A DNA stretch of 5,085 bases from Alphaproteobacteria bacterium (GTDB taxonomy: Bacteria; Pseudomonadota; Alphaproteobacteria; BNTO01): assembly GCA_025996655.1 (NCBI GenBank), contig BNTO01000080.1:1-5085 (forward strand), given 5' to 3'. Positions 1 to 5,085 of this stretch are shown in pieces. The notes beneath the pieces are model-generated. The model saw only the letters and a program-made list of their open reading frames with translations. It ran no database searches and had not been told where the DNA came from. The position numbers and the translations under genes were made by a program. Position 1 is the first letter of the stretch, and the number at the start of each line of letters is the position of its first letter.

Positions 1-409
1 AACGGGATTCATGCCATCGTTCGTGTTTAACGTCAAGAGGATGGTTGTACTGAAACAGGAATACAGATGTTAAAACAGCAGAGATCTGTGGGAAAAGAGG
101 AATGACGCTGACAAAAAGGGAAGATAATGGTCAAAAAGGAAACTTTTTCGTACTTTCTCCTTTTAAAAATCGGATTTTACGACAAAAATTTTGCAAAACT
201 CATTCTTTCTCTTCTTCGGGGGGTGAGCTGTTAGGTTTCAACAGGGCCATCTCTAATTCATTTCACAGGAAGTATGATGGTTTCATCGGGAGAATACCTC
301 TTTTCGCTTTTCCCTGGCCTGAAACAAGCCCTTCGACTGCGCGCACGTTTGCAAAACCATAGCGGCTTCTATACCATGAAAAGTATCTGCGTGACTTATT
401 TTTCTCTCT
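1..409. other. Gene-free leader upstream of cvpA
   Basis: I find no supportable gene here. Plus frame 1 is open only to a TAA at 28-30, giving nine residues (NGIHAIVRV), which could be the tail of a gene beginning outside the window but is too short to identify. An 86-codon open frame at 102-362 has a composition unlike a protein and no ribosome binding site. The stretch is rich in A/T runs, including AAAAAG and CTTTTT around a GAAA loop near 134-150. It presumably holds the promoter and 5' leader of the cvpA operon, but the best sigma70-like pair (TTGCAA at 349-354, TATACC at 370-375) has only a 15-bp spacer, so I do not call it. Confidence 0.5.
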
Positions 410-1186
410 ATGAATCCTATTGACCTTTCTTTACTCGGGGCCCTTCTTTTGATGGGGATTCTTGGGTTTTCGCGTGGATTTATTGGCGAGCTTTCCCGCA
501 TTTTGGCGTGGATTCTTGCTCTTGTTGCTACGTTTTGGGATATTCCCCTTTTGCAAACTTTTGTGCGCGCTCGCCTCGAATCGCGTTTTGTTGCTGATAT
601 TGTTGTGAGCGGGTTGGTTTTCATTATTGCTTTCACCATTATTAGCCTCATTGGCTCTCTCTGCTCCGGGCTTATTCGAGGAACGGTTATTTCGCCCCTT
701 GATCGCGTTTTGGGTTGTGTTTTAGGGGCAGCGAAGTGTGCTTTTTTGCTGAGTTGTCTTTCCATCATGGCAACGTGTTTTCTTCCCCTAAGCGAAATGC
801 CGGATTTTATTCAAAAGAGCTCTTTGGTTCCTTACGTTATCCAGACAGGCGATACGATTCAGAAACTCCTGCCCAAGAGTCTTCAAAACTTTTTGGAAGA
901 GTTGACAAAAAAACATGAGGGATCCACTGAGAAAATTCTTGAAAACGGTGAGGCCGTCGAAGGACTGGCAAAACTTGAACCTAAAAAAATGGAAGGAGAG
1001 GAGGGCGCGGCTTATTCCAAGGAGCAATCTACATCTTTAGATCACTTTGTTGAATATGCCCAAAAAGAAGCTCAGAAAAGTTCGCCTTCAGAGGTAGCGC
1101 CGCCGGCGGAGCAATCTAAGGAAAAAGAAACAGAACAATCATCCGACGATTCCTCTTCAACAGAAAAGAACGCTGAGGCCGCTTAG
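410..1186 (+). CDS. cvpA: CvpA family inner-membrane protein with long charged C-terminal tail
   Basis: A 258-residue protein of the CvpA family, named for colicin V production in E. coli; the biochemical role is not settled, and links to envelope homeostasis and purine-operon context are known for the family. Four hydrophobic segments are visible at about residues 5-20, 27-45, 61-85 and 100-124. The family hallmarks are GFSRGFIGE near residues 19-27, just after the first helix, and SPLDRVLGCVLGA (95-107) before the last. The usual family length is about 160-190 residues; here residues 165-258 add a hydrophilic tail rich in Glu, Lys, Ser and Pro, probably cytoplasmic and disordered. The ATG at 410 is chosen because the N-terminus lines up with the family, although the preceding bases (pyrimidine-rich, TTTTTCTCTCT) offer no Shine-Dalgarno sequence. 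The next gene follows after 25 bp on the same strand, suggesting an operon. Many alphaproteobacteria carry purF there; this locus does not. Confidence 0.85.
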   Translation: MNPIDLSLLGALLLMGILGFSRGFIGELSRILAWILALVATFWDIPLLQTFVRARLESRFVADIVVSGLVFIIAFTIISLIGSLCSGLIRGTVISPLDRVLGCVLGAAKCAFLLSCLSIMATCFLPLSEMPDFIQKSSLVPYVIQTGDTIQKLLPKSLQNFLEELTKKHEGSTEKILENGEAVEGLAKLEPKKMEGEEGAAYSKEQSTSLDHFVEYAQKEAQKSSPSEVAPPAEQSKEKETEQSSDDSSSTEKNAEAA

Positions 1187-1193
1187 GCGAAGC

Positions 1194-1201
1194 AAGGAAG
1201 G
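1194..1201 (+). promoter_or_regulatory. Ribosome binding site of the MORN_2 gene
   Basis: AAGGAAGG lies ten bases before the first of two consecutive ATG codons (1212 and 1215), just after the cvpA stop. It supports initiation at 1212, with 1215 as a close alternative, and shows that the second gene can be translated independently of cvpA on a shared transcript. Confidence 0.6.
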
Positions 1202-1211
1202 CAGTAAAGCG

Positions 1212-2390
1212 ATGATGGAAGGGTTTGAACAAGCGGCCGCCCTGGTTGATCAATCGGCCGAAGATCTCGACAAAGCGCCCGGTGACAAGGAAGACCCGCC
1301 AAAAGAAGAGAAGCCCGAGGAAGAAGATTCTTTCTTGAAAAAGGATGACGGGGAAGCGCAAGAAAAAGTACAAGATTCCGAGCCGCACGCCAGCGCGCCT
1401 TCCTCTGTCCAAGATTCTTCAGAAAGAAAGAAGGGGACGCCGCCCCCGTCTTCGCCTCAAGATTACAATGCTTTAGCGAAGAGTGGTGATGAAGAGGAAC
1501 CGCCGGCGCCTTATGCTGAGCCCCTTACGGCAGGAAGTCATGATAAAGATGGGAATGTAAAGGAAAAAGAAAAGAAAGGTTCAGAGGAAGACGCTGAAAA
1601 AGAGGAGGGGAAGGAAGGCGCTTCCCCAGAAGAGAGCACTGAGGAAGGTTGGACGGGAAAGGCGGGAGAGTTGCTCGAAGGCGCCAAGGCCCTTGCTCCC
1701 TCAGAAGAAGCCCCCCCGGCGCCTGAAGAACCCACGGAAGAAGAACCCAAAAAAAATCCCGATCCTCCGCCCGAAGATGGCCCCTTTGAATATTTTGATG
1801 ATGCGGGCGATCACTACGTTGTAACGTACGCGGGTGGCGTTTTGACCGGTCCTTTTTCCATTTTCAACAAAGACGAACAGCCAAAAATGGAAGCGGGGAT
1901 GAAAGGCGGCAAGCTCGATGGTGTCGGAAAAACGTATGAAAACGGGATTGTGCGCACAGAATTTGAAATGAAAGAGGGCGTGCTTCACGGTGTGTGTCGC
2001 GAATTTAATGAGGAGGGAATTCTTGTTGCGGAAATGACTTTTGTAGAGGGCCAAAAACAAGGTGAAATGAAACAATATCACCCAGACGGGGAAACAGTGG
2101 CGCTTTCCTCAACTTTTAATGCAGACAAAAGGAGTGGAAAGTGCGAAAGCTTTTCCCGTCAAGGACAAATTCAACTGCGCACGTTTTATGAGGACGACCA
2201 AATTCATGGCGCCATGGAAAATTTTTACACGGGCCTGGATGGAAATGGGCTTATGCGCTTGGCCTCCTACGCCAAGGGCTTGCTCGACGGGGAGGAAAAG
2301 GTTTATCACGCCTCAGGCCGTATTCTCAGCCAAGCTGAATATAAGGAAGGAGCGTTGAAAAAAAAGAGAGATTTTCCTCCGCCGCGCTAA
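1212..2390 (+). CDS. MORN_2-repeat (YwqK-like) protein with acidic Pro-rich N-terminal half
   Basis: A 392-residue protein of two parts. Residues 1-189 are low-complexity, dominated by Glu, Lys, Pro, Ser and Ala, with no hydrophobic core and so probably disordered. Residues 190-383 form eight consecutive repeats of about 23-27 residues, each starting with Gly and following the pattern G-x3-x-(F/Y)-x2-x-G-x6-(Y/F)-x2-G-x2-x-G, as in MORN_2 repeats (Pfam PF07661). Automated annotation often labels such proteins 'toxin-antitoxin system YwqK family antitoxin', but that label is weakly grounded and no partner toxin gene is visible here. There is no signal peptide or membrane segment, so a cytoplasmic protein is expected, perhaps binding partners or lipid through its beta-hairpin repeats (inference). 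It lies 25 bp downstream of cvpA with its own Shine-Dalgarno sequence, and the shared charged style of the two proteins hints that they act together. The C-terminus after the last repeat is short and basic, with an A8 run at 2358-2365. Function unknown; the repeat family call is firm. Confidence 0.85.
   Translation: MMEGFEQAAALVDQSAEDLDKAPGDKEDPPKEEKPEEEDSFLKKDDGEAQEKVQDSEPHASAPSSVQDSSERKKGTPPPSSPQDYNALAKSGDEEEPPAPYAEPLTAGSHDKDGNVKEKEKKGSEEDAEKEEGKEGASPEESTEEGWTGKAGELLEGAKALAPSEEAPPAPEEPTEEEPKKNPDPPPEDGPFEYFDDAGDHYVVTYAGGVLTGPFSIFNKDEQPKMEAGMKGGKLDGVGKTYENGIVRTEFEMKEGVLHGVCREFNEEGILVAEMTFVEGQKQGEMKQYHPDGETVALSSTFNADKRSGKCESFSRQGQIQLRTFYEDDQIHGAMENFYTGLDGNGLMRLASYAKGLLDGEEKVYHASGRILSQAEYKEGALKKKRDFPPPR
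1779..2360 (+). repeat. Eight MORN_2 peptide repeats
   Basis: Residues 190-383 of the protein divide into units starting at Gly190, 213, 237, 260, 284, 309, 333 and 360. Typical units read GVCREFNEEGILVAEMTF and GEEKVYHASGRILSQAEY. The seventh is longer, with an extra GLDGNG insertion. The units have diverged at the DNA level, so this is an old protein-repeat array and not a recent tandem duplication. Confidence 0.8.
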
Positions 2391-2392
2391 AT

Positions 2393-2404
2393 CTTTTGCA
2401 AAAG
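2393..2404. other. 12-bp perfect palindrome between convergent stop codons
   Basis: CTTTTGCAAAAG is self-complementary and occupies most of the 20 bp between the stop of the MORN_2 gene (TAA ending at 2390) and the lysK stop (TAA at 2411-2413 on the minus strand). As RNA it would give a very short A/U stem on either strand. That makes it a weak candidate bidirectional transcription end, lacking the GC-rich stem of a normal intrinsic terminator; it could also be chance. Confidence 0.25.
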
Positions 2405-2410
2405 CAAATC

Positions 2411-4069
2411 TTATCCCGTTTCTTCCGCGGTTTCTTCTCCGGCGAGTTTTTGCATAATCAGCGCGCACATATTTTCCACGCCATAGAGAGCAATGAACGA
2501 GCCCATGCGCGGCCCTTGCGAATTTCCCAAAAGAATTTCATAAAGGGATTGGAACCACTGTTGAAGATTCGAAAAAGGATATTTTTTCCCAACCTCAAAA
2601 ACCACCTGTTGCAAGGATTCAGGCGAGGGGGCCTCCCCCTCCTCTATCGCTTGCGTCGCCTCTTGGAGCGCTTCCAACAAATCCACCATCGCCGTTTTTT
2701 CCAAAGTTGTCGGCGCACGATAAGATAAATTCGGCTTAATAAAATCTTGAAAATACATCAAAGAATGATGAATAAGCCGGTCCAAAAACGGAGCGCATTC
2801 GGGGGTGGCTTGCGGAAGATATTTCTGCACAAAGCCCCACAAAACTTCCGCGCTCTCTGTCCCGCAGACCGAGGCGAGATTCAGCAAAATATTAAAAGAC
2901 AACACATCATGCGCGTCAGGCGGGTTCCCTTGATGAATATGAAAAATCGGATTGTCCAATTTTTGCAACGCCTCCTGGGATTCAAAACGCGAAAGCCACG
3001 CAATATATTCATCCACAGCCTTAGGAATCACATCGAAATAAAGACGTTTCGCGCGTTTAGGCGCTTGAAACATATAATACGCCAAACTTTCTTGCGGGGC
3101 GTAGCGCAGCCATTCTTCAAGGGAAAGGCCATTGCCCTTGGACTTTGAAACTTTTTGCCCTTCTTGGTCCAAAAAAAGCTCATAACAAAGGCCCTCAGGG
3201 GGGTGGCCGCCCAGGACTTTACAAATGCGGCTGGAAAGCTCCACCGACGAAATAAGATCCTTGCCCGACATTTCATAATCCACATCAAACGCAAACCAGC
3301 GCCCGCTCCAGTCTACTTTCCACTGCAATTTACAATGGCCCCCCGTAACGGGTGTTTCAAGAAGTTTATGCGTCCCAGGATCCCTATAAACAATTGTTCC
3401 AGCCTCAAGGTAGCGCTCCACCGTAGGAACTTGCAGCACCTGTTGCGTTTGCGGGTGAATAGGCAAAAAAGGACTATACGTTGCGCGGCGTTCATCGCGC
3501 AGGGTAGGCAAAACAATCGCCATAATCTCATCGTAATGCGCCAAAACCGCCAGCAACATCGCATCAAACGCGCCTGATTGATAATGCTCCGTAGCGCTTT
3601 TAAATTCGTAGTGGAAGCCAAAAGAGTCCAGAAATTCGCGCAACTTTGCGTTGTTATGATGCCCGAAACTTTCGTATTTCCCATAAGGGTCAGGCACAGA
3701 AGTGAGAGGTTTGCCCAAATGTTGCGCGAGCATGGCTTGATTTGGCACATTGTCGGGAACTTTGCGGAACCCGTCCATATCGTCGGAAAACGCGAACAAC
3801 CGCGTGGGGATCGAAGACGACAGGTCCAATGCGTGTTGAACCATGACGGTTCGAGCGACTTCCCCAAAAGTTCCAATGTGCGGCAGTCCCGACGGACCAT
3901 AGCCTGTCTCTAAAAGCACATAGCCCTTTTTGGGCGTTTTTCCCTGAAGGCGCGTAAGAATTTTCCGGGCCTCTTCAAAAGGCCACGCCTTCGCTTTTTC
4001 AAAATCCTCCTCGGAAAAAGACAAAACCTGGCTTTGAATAACGGAAATAAAATCAGGACGGCGCGGCAC
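2411..4069 (-). CDS. lysK: Lysyl-tRNA synthetase, class I
   Basis: A complete 552-residue class I lysyl-tRNA synthetase (EC 6.1.1.6), which attaches lysine to tRNA-Lys using ATP in the cytoplasm. The Rossmann-fold nucleotide-binding motif (HIGH type) is seen as GYGPSGLPHIGTFGE, with HIGT at residues 64-67; the KMSKS loop is KVSKS at 306-310, followed by KGNG. Between them are family-typical stretches such as FSDDMDG (94-100), RRATYSPFLPI (194-204), KVDWSGRW (251-258) and SGKDL (268-272). Residues from about 380 to the end are the helical anticodon-binding part. Length is normal for the alphaproteobacterial form. The start is a GTG at 4069, with an in-frame TAA three codons upstream, so no longer start exists; no Shine-Dalgarno sequence precedes it. 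The gene is convergent with the MORN_2 gene. lysK is the usual symbol for the class I gene; lysS is also used. All catalytic motifs are present and there is no sign of damage. Confidence 0.97.
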   Translation of the reverse strand: MPRRPDFISVIQSQVLSFSEEDFEKAKAWPFEEARKILTRLQGKTPKKGYVLLETGYGPSGLPHIGTFGEVARTVMVQHALDLSSSIPTRLFAFSDDMDGFRKVPDNVPNQAMLAQHLGKPLTSVPDPYGKYESFGHHNNAKLREFLDSFGFHYEFKSATEHYQSGAFDAMLLAVLAHYDEIMAIVLPTLRDERRATYSPFLPIHPQTQQVLQVPTVERYLEAGTIVYRDPGTHKLLETPVTGGHCKLQWKVDWSGRWFAFDVDYEMSGKDLISSVELSSRICKVLGGHPPEGLCYELFLDQEGQKVSKSKGNGLSLEEWLRYAPQESLAYYMFQAPKRAKRLYFDVIPKAVDEYIAWLSRFESQEALQKLDNPIFHIHQGNPPDAHDVLSFNILLNLASVCGTESAEVLWGFVQKYLPQATPECAPFLDRLIHHSLMYFQDFIKPNLSYRAPTTLEKTAMVDLLEALQEATQAIEEGEAPSPESLQQVVFEVGKKYPFSNLQQWFQSLYEILLGNSQGPRMGSFIALYGVENMCALIMQKLAGEETAEETG

Positions 4070-4101
4070 AAAAGGTTAAAAAAATGGCAAATTCAAAACT
4101 C

Positions 4102-4129
4102 ATCATAACTTTTCTAGGCGGGGAATGAA
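4102..4129 (-). promoter_or_regulatory. Possible sigma70-type promoter of lysK
   Basis: On the minus strand TTCATT (4129-4124) and TATGAT (4107-4102) are separated by 16 bp, placing a transcription start some 25-30 bases before the lysK GTG. The -10 box matches the consensus at five of six positions, the -35 at only three. The gap between lysK and the upstream MORN gene is about 105 bp and contains nothing else that looks like a promoter. Confidence 0.35.
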
Positions 4130-4190
4130 AGAACGAACCAGAAAGAGACGTCGTCGCTACTCCCCTCCCCTAATTAATTACCGGTCATCT

Positions 4191-4697
4191 TTAAACTAAA
4201 AGATGAACTGCTCGCAGAAGTGTTAAAAAAGAACTTATCGTCTTTCCATTCTCCTTTAAATAACACCCTCCCACTTTTGTCTGTAAGAACGCGGAACCAC
4301 TCTTCCCCGCGTCATAAATGAATCCTTCATACTTTTGTCCATTAGTCCATGTGTAAACTCCGCTAATGATTGTGTCGAAGAGCCAAATTCCCACAAACTT
4401 TTCTCCGTTAGGCCACGTCATACTTCCCATTCGAGACCTGTCATTTATAATCCATTGCTCGTTATACACGCTTCCATCTGCATACGTTATGACTCCGTTT
4501 CCGTCCATACAGTCATCCATCCAATCTCCCTCATACCTATCTCCATTCAACCATATCATAGTCCCGATTCCTGTCCTTTTGTCGTCGTGCCGCTGACCGG
4601 CATATACGCTTTCATCTGCGTATCTCATGACGCCATTTCCTTCCATATAGTCATTCACCCAATCTTCCTTATACATACTGCCATCGCGCCATGTCAT
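4191..4697 (-). CDS. MORN-repeat fragment (168 codons) of the broken gene
   Basis: As it stands this frame encodes a MORN-repeat protein: about six units of 23 residues with the (M/I)x(W/Y)xxGxxYxGxWxxxxxxGxG pattern, for example MIWLNGDRYEGDWMDD and YTWTNGQKYEGF. MORN units form short beta-hairpins. The last 39 or so residues (after YDAG, residues 128-131) lose MORN character, while the -1 frame regains it, so the real C-terminus is probably the one ending at 4174. The ATG at 4697 has no upstream Shine-Dalgarno sequence and falls inside a repeat unit, at the Met of the GTM motif, so it is probably not a true start. It is transcribed towards lysK. Confidence 0.65.
   Translation of the reverse strand: MTWRDGSMYKEDWVNDYMEGNGVMRYADESVYAGQRHDDKRTGIGTMIWLNGDRYEGDWMDDCMDGNGVITYADGSVYNEQWIINDRSRMGSMTWPNGEKFVGIWLFDTIISGVYTWTNGQKYEGFIYDAGKSGSAFLQTKVGGCYLKENGKTISSFLTLLRAVHLLV
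4422..4697 (-). repeat. 138-bp tandem duplication inside the MORN array
   Basis: Two direct copies, 4560-4697 and 4422-4559, each encode a pair of MORN units (46 residues). Corresponding stretches include GACGCCATTTCC at 4629 and GACTCCGTTTCC at 4491, exactly 138 bp apart, and the CATAGT of 4695-4700 and 4557-4562. Similarity is clear at both DNA and protein level (MEGNGVMRYADESVY against MDGNGVITYADGSVY), so the array grew by duplicating a two-unit block more recently than the units within it diverged. Similarity to the repeats fades beyond about 4720, marking the edge of the array. Confidence 0.7.
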
Positions 4698-4954
4698 AGT
4701 GCCTGTTCCCGTCTTTTTATGCCTGTCCTATACCAGCTTGACGCATGGTGTACGAACCACTTGAAGACGGATTCCTCTCCTTCTATTTTTTCACAAAGGA
4801 AACTATAGGCCTTTTGACTTGGTAGAAGAGGGGGAAGATAAAATCCAAGATTTTCGTTTTTCGACTTTAAAAAATAGGAAACCAAAACTTCAGGGTTCAC
4901 ACTTTTAAGAATGCGTGCCACACGCTCTTCCTTGAGTGATCTCAGAAGTATCAC
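4694..4954 (-). CDS. Upstream fragment of the broken MORN gene (N-terminal, unrecognised)
   Basis: An open frame of 86 codons from a GTG at 4954; I recognise no domain in it. It is moderately charged with hydrophobic patches (VLVSYFLK, LGFYLPPLLP) and has no signal peptide or membrane helix. The frame stays open upstream to a TAA at 5026-5024 but offers no ATG. A second GTG at 4921 is better placed, preceded by AAGGA (4933-4929) with seven bases between, and would begin VARILKSVNPEV. The stop TGA (4696-4694) overlaps an ATG in the next frame (ATGA). This could be read as translational coupling, but MORN sequence (HKKTGTGT) already runs in the second frame before that ATG, which favours a frameshift. 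Confidence 0.45.
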   Translation of the reverse strand: MILLRSLKEERVARILKSVNPEVLVSYFLKSKNENLGFYLPPLLPSQKAYSFLCEKIEGEESVFKWFVHHASSWYRTGIKRREQAL

Positions 4955-4955
4955 T
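4935..4955 (-). repeat. Inverted repeat at the transposase stop
   Basis: AGTGAT and ATCACT pair perfectly around a nine-base loop. The hairpin overlaps the transposase stop codon and the GTG at 4954. No T-run follows it, so it is a poor terminator; it could belong to the end of the insertion element or be chance. Confidence 0.3.
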
Positions 4956-5085
4956 AAATGTCTAGTCCCAAATTCTTGTTGTATAATTCTTGAGCAAACT
5001 CCGTCGACTCTTTCCCCCTCTTTTTAGCAACAAATTCTACGGGCCTAAACCCTTTTATCGCCTTCAATCTTTTCCCCAAGTTATA
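4954..5085 (-). CDS. Transposase, C-terminal end (partial, IS481-like)
   Basis: The last 43 codons of a gene whose start lies beyond the right edge. The residues begin YNLGKRLKAIKGFRPVEFV and end NKNLGLDI before TAG at 4956-4954. The YN-x-G-x-RLK-x2-KG-x2-P-x-EF signature is the usual C-terminal end of DDE integrase-core transposases, most like the IS481 group, in which it follows the catalytic Glu helix. The catalytic residues lie outside the window, so intactness cannot be judged. The stop codon shares a base with the GTG of the following broken MORN gene (TAGTG), so the element ends inside or immediately before that gene. I recognise the family from the motif; the subfamily is less certain. 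Confidence 0.65.
   Translation of the reverse strand, partial: YNLGKRLKAIKGFRPVEFVAKKRGKESTEFAQELYNKNLGLDI

Larger units (their letters stand above)
4174..4954 (-). pseudogene. MORN-repeat protein gene broken by two frameshifts
   Basis: Three reading segments on the minus strand join into one plausible protein if one base is restored at each of two homopolymers. First, adding an A to the A5 run (T5 on plus, 4714-4718) turns the end of the upstream frame (SSWYRTGIK) directly into KTGTGTMTWRDG, a MORN unit. Second, adding a G to the G4 run (C4 on plus, 4305-4308) turns YDAG into YDAGEEWFRVLTDKSG, then VLFKGEWKDDKFFFN, ending at TAA 4176-4174. Without the repairs, the frame stops at 4694 and again at 4191. 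The repaired product would be about 260 residues from GTG 4954, or about 249 from GTG 4921. MORN repeats are known in membrane-associated and host-interaction proteins, but no specific function can be read here. Both breaks are single-base losses, so sequencing error is as possible as true decay. Confidence 0.6.

Noticed and set aside
1..30. Possible C-terminus of an upstream gene (radA is often upstream of cvpA)
   Set aside because: Only nine residues are visible and they do not match a RadA ending that I can recognise.
102..362. 86-codon open frame on the plus strand in the leader
   Set aside because: No ribosome binding site, composition unlike a protein, no recognisable motif; most likely a chance frame.
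349..375. TTGCAA / TATACC as a cvpA promoter
   Set aside because: The spacer is only 15 bp and both boxes are weak.
283..768. 161-codon open frame on the minus strand opposite cvpA
   Set aside because: It is the antisense shadow of the CvpA membrane domain, Arg/Lys-rich as expected from complementing hydrophobic codons.
1212..2390. Toxin-antitoxin system suggested by the YwqK antitoxin label
   Set aside because: No toxin-like gene is adjacent; the neighbours are cvpA and lysK, and the label rests only on repeat similarity.
3313..3900. 195-codon minus-strand frame inside lysK
   Set aside because: Overlaps lysK in another frame on the same strand, and lysK has all its catalytic motifs; Trp/Arg/Cys-rich shadow.
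4335..4808. 157-codon plus-strand frame opposite the MORN array
   Set aside because: Its internal periodicity (His/Ser/Ile-rich repeats) just mirrors the MORN repeats on the other strand.

Overview
The window looks like chromosomal DNA of an alphaproteobacterium, possibly a host-associated lineage of the Holosporales/Rickettsiales kind. The best marker is a complete class I lysyl-tRNA synthetase (2411-4069, minus strand). Most bacteria use the unrelated class II enzyme, but alphaproteobacteria use class I. The other hints are a CvpA-family membrane protein, many MORN-type repeats and a transposase remnant. The placement is inference; no rRNA or other strong marker is present.

Layout. 1-409: a leader with no gene I can support. 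410-1186 (+): cvpA-like membrane protein with four predicted membrane helices and a long charged tail. 1212-2390 (+): a YwqK/MORN_2 repeat protein, 25 bp behind cvpA with its own Shine-Dalgarno sequence and so probably co-transcribed; an acidic, Pro-rich first half is followed by eight repeats. The two plus-strand genes meet lysK tail to tail, with 20 bp between stop codons that hold a 12-bp palindrome. 2411-4069 (-): lysK, with a GTG start, no clear ribosome binding site and a possible promoter just upstream. 4174-4954 (-): a second, different MORN-repeat gene, broken by two one-base frameshifts in short homopolymers. 4954-5085 (-): the C-terminal 43 codons of a transposase whose stop codon touches that broken gene and whose remainder lies beyond the window.

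How they fit together. lysK is a housekeeping translation gene, unrelated in function to its neighbours. The cvpA/MORN_2 pair may form a unit at the inner membrane: both proteins carry long hydrophilic tracts of the same Glu/Lys/Pro/Ser-rich style, and the MORN_2 gene sits where many alphaproteobacteria carry purF. The right end (transposase, broken MORN gene, 138-bp internal duplication) looks like an accessory, decaying region. I do not see a complete undescribed system. The most worthwhile observations are the two -1 breaks in the MORN gene, which rejoin into one sensible protein, and the cvpA-linked repeat protein.
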